Positions 29,080 to 38,244 of a stretch of 47,200 nt of DNA are shown here, in pieces. The notes beneath the pieces are model-generated. The model searched no databases. It saw nothing but the letters and a program-made list of their open reading frames with translations, and was not told where the DNA came from. The position numbers and the translations under genes are program-made. Positions within the stretch are counted from its first letter, which is position 1, and every line of letters starts with the position of its first letter. The stretch is from Paludibacter propionicigenes (GTDB taxonomy: Bacteria > Bacteroidota > Bacteroidia > Bacteroidales > JAIFNL01). Location: NCBI GenBank assembly GCA_020721325.1, contig DYNA01000016.1:1-47200 (forward strand), in the 5' to 3' direction.

Positions 29080-30651
29080 ATGAATAACAATCTAAAAATA
29101 GAAAAGCGTTTACCCATAGGAAGAGCTGTTTTCAGAAGTTTTACCGAAGAAAACCTATGCTATGTGGATAAAACGCCTTTTATTAAAGCTCTTAACGATG
29201 AAGTAAGCAAATATTTCTTTTTAGCTCGTCCTCGCCGTTTTGGAAAATCTCTTTTTTTAGATACCCTAAGAGCTGCTTATTCAGCTGAAAAAGAGCTTTT
29301 TAGTGGATTATTTTTAGAAAATAATTGGGATTGGAATGTAAAATACCCGGTTATTAAAATTACCTTTGGTGCAGGAACAATTCAAAATAAAAAAGAATTT
29401 GTCAGTTCTGTGCTTTATTCATTAGATTCTATTGCCGAAAATTTTAATTTAACTATCACTTCCAGAGAATTTACTGCAACTGCATTTAGAGAATTAATTA
29501 AAAAACTTTATATACAAGAAAATCAAGAAGTTGTTATTTTAATTGATGAATACGACAAGCCTCTTTTAGACAATATTACGAAACCAGAATCGGAGGTTTT
29601 ACGCGAAGAATTAGCATCTTTGTATTCGGTTTTAAAAGAAGAAGAACAATATTTGAAATTTGTTTTTATTACGGGAGTTTCAAAATTTAGTAAAACAAGT
29701 ATTTTCAGTAAGTTAAACAATATTCTTGATATTTCGCTCAGTCCAAAATATGCAGACATTTGTGGATATACGCAAGAAGATTTAGTAAATGTTTTCAGTC
29801 ATTTTCTCTTTGATGTGGATTTGAAAAAAATAAAAGTTTGGTACGATGGTTATAATTTTTTAGGACAAAATTTGTATAATCCATATGATATTTTATTGTT
29901 TTTGAACGACAAAAAATACAAATCCTACTGGTTTGAAACCGGAACACCTACTTTTTTAGTTCAACTGATTAAAGAAAAAAAATTTCATGTCCCTTCGCTT
30001 GAAAATATTAAACTTCGTGCTTCGCAACTATCTGAATTTGATATAGATAGAATTGAATTAACGACTTTACTTCTTCAAACCGGATATTTAACCATAGTAA
30101 AAGAGATTGAAGAATTAGACGATACTGTTTACGAACTTTCAATTCCGAACAAAGAAGTACGAAAAGGCATTAATGATTTCTTAATCAGAATGTTATATGC
30201 TTATGAAATCGAAAATATCCAAACAAATTTTATGTTTGACGGTATCAAAAACGCTTTGATTGAAAATAAACCGGAAAACTTAGAAGCAACTTTCAAAAGT
30301 TTTTTTGCCGGAATTCCAAACGATTGGTATCGAAAAAATAAAATAGCTGAATTTGAAGGTTTCTATTCGGCAATGTTTTACGCCTTTTTTGCGGCTTTGG
30401 GCTTAGATATTGTAGCCGAAGATGTTACAAATAAAGGTAAAATTGATTTAACGGTAGTTTTAAATTCTAATTATTTTATTTTTGAATTTAAAATGAAAAA
30501 AAATAGTCAAATTACTGCTATTGAGCAAATTAAAAATAAAAAATATTTTGAAAAATACATTTCCGATTCTGAAAATTTATTTTTAATAGGAATAGAATTT
30601 GATGAATTGGAAAAAAATATTTCGCATTTTGAATGTGAAAAAATTAAATAA
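29080..30651 (+). CDS. AAA-ATPase-like / PD-(D/E)XK nuclease superfamily protein
   Basis: 523 aa; 'LPIGRAVFRSFTEENLCYVDKTPFIKAL', 'FLARPRRFGKSLFLDTL', 'VVILIDEYDKPLLDN', C-terminal 'GKIDLTVVLNSNYFIFEFKM'. Confidence 0.9.
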   Translation: MNNNLKIEKRLPIGRAVFRSFTEENLCYVDKTPFIKALNDEVSKYFFLARPRRFGKSLFLDTLRAAYSAEKELFSGLFLENNWDWNVKYPVIKITFGAGTIQNKKEFVSSVLYSLDSIAENFNLTITSREFTATAFRELIKKLYIQENQEVVILIDEYDKPLLDNITKPESEVLREELASLYSVLKEEEQYLKFVFITGVSKFSKTSIFSKLNNILDISLSPKYADICGYTQEDLVNVFSHFLFDVDLKKIKVWYDGYNFLGQNLYNPYDILLFLNDKKYKSYWFETGTPTFLVQLIKEKKFHVPSLENIKLRASQLSEFDIDRIELTTLLLQTGYLTIVKEIEELDDTVYELSIPNKEVRKGINDFLIRMLYAYEIENIQTNFMFDGIKNALIENKPENLEATFKSFFAGIPNDWYRKNKIAEFEGFYSAMFYAFFAALGLDIVAEDVTNKGKIDLTVVLNSNYFIFEFKMKKNSQITAIEQIKNKKYFEKYISDSENLFLIGIEFDELEKNISHFECEKIK

Positions 30652-30703
30652 AAATTTATGAATTTTAGAATTTAACGATAAAAATATATATATTTTCAAA
30701 GAA

Positions 30704-33700
30704 ATGTCGCAAATAAATGTAACGATAGATGGCAATTTGTACAAAACGGAATCTGAAAAAACGATTTTAGAATTTTGTACAGAAATAGGAATAAAAATTC
30801 CAACACTTTGCCACGACCCACGATTAGAACCTTATTCATCTTGTTATCTGTGTGTTGTAGAAGTAGAAGGTGCGAAAGGTTTGCAAACTTCATGCTCAAC
30901 AAAACTTCAAGAAGGCATGAAAATACAAACGAACAATGAAAAAGTTCGTAAATCGCGCAAAATGGCACTCGACCTTTTGCAAAGCAATCACTTTGCGAGT
31001 TGTCAAGCTCCATGCAAAAGTACTTGTCCGGCAGGCGTAGATGTTCAAGGTTATATTTCATTGATAGATAAAGGTTTATATCACGAAGCAGTTAAATTGA
31101 TAAAAGAAGTAAACCCGCTTCCGGCAATTTGTGGTCGGGTGTGTGTACGCCCATGTGAAGCGGCTTGCAATCGCAATTTTATGGACGAAGGTACGCCGGT
31201 AGGAATTGATTACATGAAACGCTTTGCAGCAGATTTTGATTTGTATTCAAAAAATCACTACAAACCTGAAATACAAGCAAGTACAGGCAAAAAAATTGCA
31301 GTTATCGGAGCTGGTCCGGGTGGACTTTCTGCGGCATATTTTTTACAGCAAAGAGGGCATCAGGTAGATATTTTTGAAGCCAACAAACATGCCGGAGGTT
31401 GGTTGCGATACGGAATTCCTGAATACAGATTACCTAACGACTTATTAGACAAAGAAATAGAAACAGTTACCGAACTGGGTACACAAATTTTTCTAAATCA
31501 AAAATTAGGAGATAATTTAAGTTACGAAAAAATTAAAAAAGAATATCAAGCCACCATTTTAACTATTGGAGCGCAACGTGGAACGCTTTTGGGAGTTGAA
31601 GGCGAAGATGCAGAAGGTGTTTATTCGGGCATCGATTTTTTACGAAATATGGAGCAAACCGGTCAAAAATATGACTTTTCGGGTAAAACAGTAGTGGTGG
31701 TAGGTGGTGGAAATACCGCAATGGATTGTTGCAGAACGTCCATTCGCTGCAAAGCCGAAAAAACATATATTGTGTATCGAAGAACCGAAAAAGAGATGCC
31801 CGCCAATCCGATTGAAATTCACGAATCTAAATTGGAAGGTGTTGAATATCTGTTTCTTACAAATCCTACAAAAGTAAATAAAGACGAAAACGGAAAATTA
31901 AAGTCCATCACTTGCGTTAAAATGACTTTGGGTGAACCCGATTCTTCCGGTCGTCGTCGCCCTGTTCCAATGGAAGGTTCTGATTTTGAAATAGATGCAG
32001 ATTACATTTTAGCAGCCATCGGACAAAAAGTTGATGCCGATTTTGTAAATCACATTAACCAATTTTCCGACAAAGGAGAATTAAAATTGAGCAAATGGGG
32101 AACGATTCAAGCCAATGAAAAAACACTTCAAACCGACATTCCATCGGTGTTTGCAGCCGGAGACGGAGTAACGGGACCGGCTACAATTATTGAAGCCATT
32201 GCACAAGCTGGAATTGCAGCCCGCAGTTGCCATCAATTTATAATGGGCGAAAAAATTGAACCCAAATCCAAAGAATTTTTGAGTAAAAAATCAAATTTTG
32301 TTAAACCGGGTCCAAAAGCTTTTATCGGAAAATACGAAAAACATTTGCGACAAGAAATGCCGGTTTTAAATGAAAAATACCGGATTAATTTTCAAGAAGT
32401 AGAATTGGGTTACACAGAAGAAATGGCTTTGCAAGAAACTGCACGCTGTTTTGAATGTGGTTGCACGGAATATTTCAATTGCGATTTGAAAGACTATTCA
32501 ACCGAGTATGAAGCTGAGCAAGAGAAGTTTAAAGGTGAATTTACCATGCGTCCGCTCGATTTTTCGCATCCATATATAGAAATTGACAATAATAAATGTA
32601 TTTTGTGTTCGCGCTGCGTGAGAATTTGTAAAGAAGTGGTTGGTGCAGGTGCTTTGGGCTTGGTAAACAGAGGGTTCGACACGTATGTAGCTCCAAGTTT
32701 GGGCTTGTCGCTAACCGAAACCGAGTGCGAAAGTTGCGGATTGTGCATTTCTACTTGCCCAACGGGTGCAATTACCGAAAATGTTAAATTCAAAGCCGGA
32801 CCTGTAAAAATGGACAGTTTTGATACGATATGTAACTATTGTTCAATAGGTTGCAAACTGACCATTCATCACCGAGCCGGTTTTGTAATGAAAGTAACCG
32901 GAGCAAACGGTTTGGTAAATAAAGACGGAAACCACTGTAAATTCGGCAAATTTGGCTATTCATACTTCAATGATAAAACACGAATTACAAAACCACTTTT
33001 AAAAATTGGCGATAAATTAGAAGAAATCAGTTTTGAAAAAGCCTTTAAAATTATCGCTGAAAAAATTAATTCGGTAAAACCAAACGAAAACGCATTCTAT
33101 GCAGGTGCGCGTTTAACAAACGAAGAAATTTATTTGGTACAAAAATTAGCGCGTGCCGGAGCTAAAACCAACAATATCAGCAGTTTTCATTATGCTCAAC
33201 GCGAAAACGGATACATAAAAAATTATTTTGAAAATGTGCCGTTTGAAGAAATATCGAAAGCAGAAAAAATATATCTATTTGGTGCTGAGCTAAATAACGA
33301 CAACGGCGTAGTTGGATTTATGGTTCAAAATGCCAGAGCCAAGAAAAATGTAACCATCGATTTGATTACAAGCCACGAAAACAGTGGCATGAAGCATAAA
33401 GCCGACAATATTTTTCATTTAAAATCGTATTACAAATTCATCAAAGCTGTAAACCATTTTTTACTTTCCAATAATCTTCAAAATCAGTTCTTTATAGACG
33501 GAAATTCCCAAAATTTTGAACAATACAAAGAAAATCTTTTGAAAGAAAATTTTGACGATTTGGTAGCCGAATCGGGAGTTTGCTGCAAAGGCACGATTAT
33601 AAATTTTGCAACGGATTTTAACAAAACTCAAAATGCCATCATTATTTTTTCAGAAAAAGAAGTTTCGGCAAATACCAGTTTTGAATTGCAAAATTTAGCC

Positions 33701-34402
33701 CTTTTGACCGGAAAGTTAGGCAAAACCGCCAATGGAATCATAGCCTTGAAAGAAAAAAACAATTCACAAGCCCTTTTCGATATGGGAAGTTTTTCGGAAT
33801 TAGGCATTGGGGCAGTCAATTTACACAACTCGGAAGAACAGAACAAATTAAAAAACAAATGGAATTTAGACCATTTTCCAACCGAAATAGAAGAAGACCA
33901 ATTTTCGCTTTTGCAAAACGGAAAAATTAAAAACACCTTCATTTTTGGCGAAGACCCAATCGGTTGTGCCATTGATAAAGCTGAAATTGAGGAGCTTTTT
34001 GTTGGTGTGGACTTTATTATGGTGCAAGATTATTTCTTAACCGACACCGCAAAATATGCCGATTTAATTTTACCGGCATCGTTTCCGGTTGAAATCGGGG
34101 GAAGTTTTACCAATACCCAAAAAGTAATTCAGGAATTTGAAAAAGCCGAGCATTTTGGAAACCAAAAATTAGAAAAAAACTCGTACCAGCAATTGTTTGA
34201 GTTACTCAAACTATTCAATATTAATGGTTTAAACAATAGAGAAGATGTAATTTCCGAAATCATTTCGTTGCTACCGGAAGCCACATCAGCAGAAAAATTA
34301 AGTTTTACTTACACAAACAAATGCAATACGAATCGAAGATTTAATCACGGTTGCGATAGTTTGGTAAGGCGTTTTAAGCAAGAATTTAATGCTAATTTTT
34401 AA
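30704..34402 (+). CDS. Multidomain redox protein: NuoG-type [2Fe-2S] domain, GltD/NfnB-like NAD(P)H-FAD domain, 2x[4Fe-4S], degenerate FDH/NuoG-like molybdopterin-oxidoreductase fold (StnC-like)
   Basis: 1232 aa; 'CHDPRLEPYSSCYLC', 'IGAGPGGLSAAYFLQQRGHQVDIFEANKHAGGWLRYGIPEYRLP', 'GGGNTAMDCCRTSIRCKAEKTYIVYRRTEKEMPANPIE', 'CILCSRCVRIC...CESCGLCISTCPTGAI', 'CNYCSIGCKLTIHHRAG'. Confidence 0.88.
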   Translation: MSQINVTIDGNLYKTESEKTILEFCTEIGIKIPTLCHDPRLEPYSSCYLCVVEVEGAKGLQTSCSTKLQEGMKIQTNNEKVRKSRKMALDLLQSNHFASCQAPCKSTCPAGVDVQGYISLIDKGLYHEAVKLIKEVNPLPAICGRVCVRPCEAACNRNFMDEGTPVGIDYMKRFAADFDLYSKNHYKPEIQASTGKKIAVIGAGPGGLSAAYFLQQRGHQVDIFEANKHAGGWLRYGIPEYRLPNDLLDKEIETVTELGTQIFLNQKLGDNLSYEKIKKEYQATILTIGAQRGTLLGVEGEDAEGVYSGIDFLRNMEQTGQKYDFSGKTVVVVGGGNTAMDCCRTSIRCKAEKTYIVYRRTEKEMPANPIEIHESKLEGVEYLFLTNPTKVNKDENGKLKSITCVKMTLGEPDSSGRRRPVPMEGSDFEIDADYILAAIGQKVDADFVNHINQFSDKGELKLSKWGTIQANEKTLQTDIPSVFAAGDGVTGPATIIEAIAQAGIAARSCHQFIMGEKIEPKSKEFLSKKSNFVKPGPKAFIGKYEKHLRQEMPVLNEKYRINFQEVELGYTEEMALQETARCFECGCTEYFNCDLKDYSTEYEAEQEKFKGEFTMRPLDFSHPYIEIDNNKCILCSRCVRICKEVVGAGALGLVNRGFDTYVAPSLGLSLTETECESCGLCISTCPTGAITENVKFKAGPVKMDSFDTICNYCSIGCKLTIHHRAGFVMKVTGANGLVNKDGNHCKFGKFGYSYFNDKTRITKPLLKIGDKLEEISFEKAFKIIAEKINSVKPNENAFYAGARLTNEEIYLVQKLARAGAKTNNISSFHYAQRENGYIKNYFENVPFEEISKAEKIYLFGAELNNDNGVVGFMVQNARAKKNVTIDLITSHENSGMKHKADNIFHLKSYYKFIKAVNHFLLSNNLQNQFFIDGNSQNFEQYKENLLKENFDDLVAESGVCCKGTIINFATDFNKTQNAIIIFSEKEVSANTSFELQNLALLTGKLGKTANGIIALKEKNNSQALFDMGSFSELGIGAVNLHNSEEQNKLKNKWNLDHFPTEIEEDQFSLLQNGKIKNTFIFGEDPIGCAIDKAEIEELFVGVDFIMVQDYFLTDTAKYADLILPASFPVEIGGSFTNTQKVIQEFEKAEHFGNQKLEKNSYQQLFELLKLFNINGLNNREDVISEIISLLPEATSAEKLSFTYTNKCNTNRRFNHGCDSLVRRFKQEFNANF

Positions 34403-34409
34403 TAACTTT

Positions 34410-34443
34410 AACTTTTGTGCTATAATTTTTTAGCACAAAAGTT
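34410..34443. other. Perfect intergenic hairpin, possible terminator/attenuator
   Basis: 13-bp stem AACTTTTGTGCTA (34410-34422) / TAGCACAAAAGTT (34431-34443), 8-nt loop; weak T-tract. Confidence 0.7.
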
Positions 34444-34458
34444 TAAATTTCTATTTCT

Positions 34459-34848
34459 ATGGAAAATTTATCCATTACCGAAAAACTTGGTGGGCTAAAA
34501 GCGAACTTCTCTATCCTTTATAATGGTGAAATGCTAAACACAGACGCCCCAATATTAGTGCATTATCCAATTTACGAACACCAGCAAGAACTGTATAAAG
34601 GAGGTTACGGTTACGCGTATCAAGCACTGCATTTGGAATTTTTAAGCTTCAAAAATATTGAAAGCAAAAAATATACTTTTGAATTTTTTGACAAAACCAA
34701 CACTTTGCAATGGAAAATACCGTATTACCCAATTATAAAAACTCACCAAAATATAGATAAAACGAAATTTTTACATTCACTAAATATCGAAAATATTCCT
34801 ATTTTAATTTTAGAAACTACTTCCAAAATTAATTTTTCAGATAAATAA
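34459..34848 (+). CDS. Hypothetical protein
   Basis: 129 aa ORF, no recognised family. Confidence 0.6.
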   Translation: MENLSITEKLGGLKANFSILYNGEMLNTDAPILVHYPIYEHQQELYKGGYGYAYQALHLEFLSFKNIESKKYTFEFFDKTNTLQWKIPYYPIIKTHQNIDKTKFLHSLNIENIPILILETTSKINFSDK

Positions 34849-34940
34849 TTTGAAATAAAAATGATAAAAATTTATATTTTATTTCAAAAAAAATAAAAAA
34901 TTATAATTTTAATCAAAAAAAACGATATAAAATATTAACA

Positions 34941-35396
34941 ATGAAAAAATTTGAAACAATAGAAGAAATTTTAGATTTTGCAATCCATTCGGAACAACAA
35001 GCGGTTGATTTTTATACAAAATTAGCAGAAAAAGCAGGTAATCCTATTGTAAAACAAGCATTTTTAGAATATGCACAAGAAGAGGTGGGGCATAAAGCTA
35101 AATTATTGAAAATCAAAACAGAAGGGATTTTTGAAACAAGTTACGAAAAAGTACCCGATTTAAAACTTTCAGACTATATTTTAAAAACTCTGCCCGATGA
35201 AATCAATGATTATGCCGATGCGCTAAAATTGGCAATGCACCGCGAAAAAGCAGCTTTTAAACTTTATACAAACATAGCCAATCAAGTGGAAAACGCTGAT
35301 TTAAAGAATGTTTTCTTTAAACTTGCCGAAGAAGAAGCCAAGCACAAATTGCGATTTGAATTAGAATATGATGAATTTGTTTTAAAAGAAAATTAA
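34941..35396 (+). CDS. Rubrerythrin-like ferritin-like diiron protein without rubredoxin domain
   Basis: 151 aa; paired E...ExxH: 'HSEQQAVDFY', 'YAQEEVGHKAKL', 'HREKAAFKLY', 'LAEEEAKHKLRFE'. Confidence 0.88.
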   Translation: MKKFETIEEILDFAIHSEQQAVDFYTKLAEKAGNPIVKQAFLEYAQEEVGHKAKLLKIKTEGIFETSYEKVPDLKLSDYILKTLPDEINDYADALKLAMHREKAAFKLYTNIANQVENADLKNVFFKLAEEEAKHKLRFELEYDEFVLKEN

Positions 35397-35403
35397 AAAA
35401 ACA

Positions 35404-35439
35404 AAAAAAACTTTCGGCATATTTTCCGAAAGTTTTTTT
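35404..35439. terminator. Bidirectional terminator
   Basis: AAAAAAACTTTCGG / CCGAAAGTTTTTTT between convergent genes. Confidence 0.88.
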
Positions 35440-35464
35440 GTTTTTCAAAATACCTTTTTATTTT

Positions 35465-36682
35465 TTATCCGTTCCAATTTTCTGATAAAATACCCAAATT
35501 TATAGCAAGTTTTATGGTAGTTTGCGCACGTTTAACTACCGGCGCATCAATCATTTTTGTTCCCAGTGAAACCACACCCAATCCCTTTTCTTGGGCTTCG
35601 GCAAAAGCTACTACAATTTTTTTAGCTTTTTCAATTTCTTCTGGAATTGGAGCAAAATTATCATGGATTACTTTTACTTGCCTTGGGTGAATGCAACCCA
35701 TTCCTTCAAAACCAAGAGATTTAGAAATTTTGACATTTTGAGCCAAACCCTCCATGTCGGAAACATCAGAAAAAACAGAATCAATTGGCTGAATACCAGC
35801 AGCTTTGCAGGCATTAACCAAGCGCATACGAGCGTAAAGCGATTCAGTTCCCTCTTTGGTTCTACTAACGCCCAAATCGGCTGTAAAGTCTTCTAATCCA
35901 ATAGCTAAGGCAACTATATTGGGCGAAGCTGTTGCTATTTCAAAAGCCTTCTCTATCCCCAATGCACTTTCGATGATTGGCATCAACCAAATAGAATGTG
36001 TAACAAAATTATTCACTTTTAAATTACTAATCTCATTATCAATAGCTTTAATCTGTTCTGCACTTTCGCATTTAGGAATTAAAATCAAATTTACAAAGTG
36101 AGGCACAATGTATTTTAAGTCATCTAACCCTTTGGGATACTGATTGATACGAACCATACGTTCCACTCCATAAAAATTTACCGACCGCAAAGCATTGCGT
36201 ACTAAAAGTTGTGCTTCCCCTTTTTTGGCAAAAGCTACAGCATCTTCCAAATCAAGAATAATTCCATTAGGCTTATGAATACCGGCATTGAGCATCATGC
36301 TCGGCGTATTTCCGGGTAAATAAAGCCGTGAAAATCGGAATTGTTCCTTAAATGTAATATACTGATTTTCAATAATTACTGGCAATAAAAATTCTTTATT
36401 ACAAGGTTTTAAAAGTTTTATGGCATATTCTAAACGCGCAGCTTGAACAAAAGGCAAAGCTCCGGTATCTTCAAAAAGTAACTTAGCATTTTCAATTTCA
36501 AAAAAATCAAAAATCTCATGTATCAATTTCAAAATACCTGTACCATAAAGGGCTTCTACTCTACTCTGAATATCAATTACTCTGCCACCGGCTTGAGTTA
36601 ATTCGAGCGTTACAAAACAATCAGAGCGAATTTTTTCGCCCTTATTTCCTACATTAACAATATTATTAACAACCATTTGCAT
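35465..36682 (-). CDS. Citrate lyase-type protein: apparent CitD (acyl carrier) - CitE (HpcH/HpaI aldolase) fusion
   Basis: 405 aa; N-terminal 'GNKGEKIRSDCFVTLEL...DTGALPFVQAARLEYAIKLL' resembles CitD; then 'RLYLPGNTPSMMLNAGIHKPNGIILDLEDAVAFAKK' CitE. Confidence 0.82.
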   Translation of the reverse strand: MQMVVNNIVNVGNKGEKIRSDCFVTLELTQAGGRVIDIQSRVEALYGTGILKLIHEIFDFFEIENAKLLFEDTGALPFVQAARLEYAIKLLKPCNKEFLLPVIIENQYITFKEQFRFSRLYLPGNTPSMMLNAGIHKPNGIILDLEDAVAFAKKGEAQLLVRNALRSVNFYGVERMVRINQYPKGLDDLKYIVPHFVNLILIPKCESAEQIKAIDNEISNLKVNNFVTHSIWLMPIIESALGIEKAFEIATASPNIVALAIGLEDFTADLGVSRTKEGTESLYARMRLVNACKAAGIQPIDSVFSDVSDMEGLAQNVKISKSLGFEGMGCIHPRQVKVIHDNFAPIPEEIEKAKKIVVAFAEAQEKGLGVVSLGTKMIDAPVVKRAQTTIKLAINLGILSENWNG

Positions 36683-36898
36683 ATTTTAACAATTCGTATA
36701 GAATCAAATTTTTCGGTTTTTCATTCGATTTAAAATACTGATTTTCTGTATTAAAAAAAGAATAAAACATTCGCAATAAGTTTTCACAAAAATAAAAAAA
36801 GAAATCCGTTTAAAATAAAAAAAAAGAATGTTAAAGGGCAGTTTTTTTATAAAAAAAATATACTTTTGTAAAAAAAAATAAGCTAAAAAAATAAAAAA

Positions 36899-38110
36899 AT
36901 GACCTCAGATTTTATTCACAAATTTATATATTCAATTGAAAATAAAGAATTTATAAAAATTACATTAAGCAAACCGATTGAAAAAAACAATAGTTTAGAA
37001 AATATTTATGGAAAATTAATTGAATTGAAAAAAGGTTTATTTATCTCATTTACATTTCGTTACAAAATGCGTGATGAAGTCAAAAATATTGAAATAAGCC
37101 AATGCGAACAATTTTTAAAAGAACAATTAGGCACAAAATTTTTAGCTGCCGATTTAATGACCATTTCGCAGCATTATTCATTAAAATATAATAAAAAAAG
37201 AGAAGCTCAATTGTTTGAACACAAACAGTCTAAACCTATTCAACCTATTGAATTACAACATGATAAAGAAAAAAAAAGATATATACACTCTAAAAACAAT
37301 CTCTACTTAGAAAAGCTTGGTATTGTTACAAAAAATGGTGAAATAATTAAAAATAAGGAAGATAAATTTAGACAAATTAATAAATTCATTGAAATTTTAG
37401 ATAGTCAAATTAAAGAAATTCACTTTGAAAAAACTATCAAAATTGTAGATATGGGGTCAGGAAAAGGTTATTTAACTTTTGCAGTTTACGATTATCTTAA
37501 AAATTCTTTAGGTCTGAATGTGAATGTTATAGGGATTGAAACTCAAGAAAAATTAGTAAATATATGCAATTTAATAGCACAAGAATCGGGTTTTGAGTTT
37601 TTATATTTCAGACAATCAAATATAAATGATTTCAACGAAAGTGATATTGATATATTAATTTCACTTCACGCCTGCGATACGGCTACCGATGACACTTTGC
37701 ATAAAGGTATTCAATCAAATGCCAGATTAATTGTTTCTTCGCCTTGTTGTCATAAACAAGTAAGAGAACAAATGAATAAAAGTAAAAAACTTTTACAAAT
37801 TAATAAATTTGGTATTTTGCGCGAAAGACAAGCAGAATTAATAACCGATTCTATTAGAGCCTTACTCCTTGAAAAACAAGGTTATAAAACAAATATCATT
37901 GAGTTTATTTCATCGGAATATACCGGAAAAAATCTATTAATTATCGCTTCAAAATCTCAAGCCGAGCGTGATAAAGAAAAATTATCAGCAGAAATAAAAG
38001 AGTTAAAAAAGCTTTTTGGCATTGAATATCAATATCTTGAAAAACTTTTAGAAGGAAACGAAAATGACCAATCGTGGAGAAACTTAAATCCGGTTTGCCA
38101 CATTCACTAA
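36899..38110 (+). CDS. SAM-dependent methyltransferase
   Basis: 403 aa; 'IVDMGSGKGYLTFAVYDYL', 'ISLHACDTATDDTL', 'LIVSSPCCHKQVREQ'. Confidence 0.87.
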   Translation: MTSDFIHKFIYSIENKEFIKITLSKPIEKNNSLENIYGKLIELKKGLFISFTFRYKMRDEVKNIEISQCEQFLKEQLGTKFLAADLMTISQHYSLKYNKKREAQLFEHKQSKPIQPIELQHDKEKKRYIHSKNNLYLEKLGIVTKNGEIIKNKEDKFRQINKFIEILDSQIKEIHFEKTIKIVDMGSGKGYLTFAVYDYLKNSLGLNVNVIGIETQEKLVNICNLIAQESGFEFLYFRQSNINDFNESDIDILISLHACDTATDDTLHKGIQSNARLIVSSPCCHKQVREQMNKSKKLLQINKFGILRERQAELITDSIRALLLEKQGYKTNIIEFISSEYTGKNLLIIASKSQAERDKEKLSAEIKELKKLFGIEYQYLEKLLEGNENDQSWRNLNPVCHIH

Positions 38111-38174
38111 AAATTATCCAATTTCTTTTCAAAAAAAATTAAACTAAAATAAAAAGACCTTCTTATTCATTTTT

Positions 38175-38205
38175 TTTGTTTGTTTTAATATTATTAATAA
38201 ATTTG
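38175..38205 (+). promoter_or_regulatory. Bacteroidetes-type promoter of TonB receptor gene
   Basis: TTTG (38175-38178), 19-bp spacer, TAAATTTG (38198-38205); ATG at 38245. Confidence 0.6.
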
Positions 38206-38244
38206 TTTTAAATTTTTATTATTCAAATTTTTAAAAAAAACAAA

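Noticed and set aside
29080-30651. Interpretation as a classical IS element or transposase
   Set aside because: No transposase motifs, terminal inverted repeats or target-site duplication seen; domains match the AAA-ATPase-like/PDDEXK family.
26674-34402. Initial reading as NADH:quinone oxidoreductase (complex I) or bifurcating [FeFe] hydrogenase
   Set aside because: No other Nuo membrane subunits nearby, and no H-cluster motifs; the GltD-like domain fits an Stn/Nfn-type complex better.
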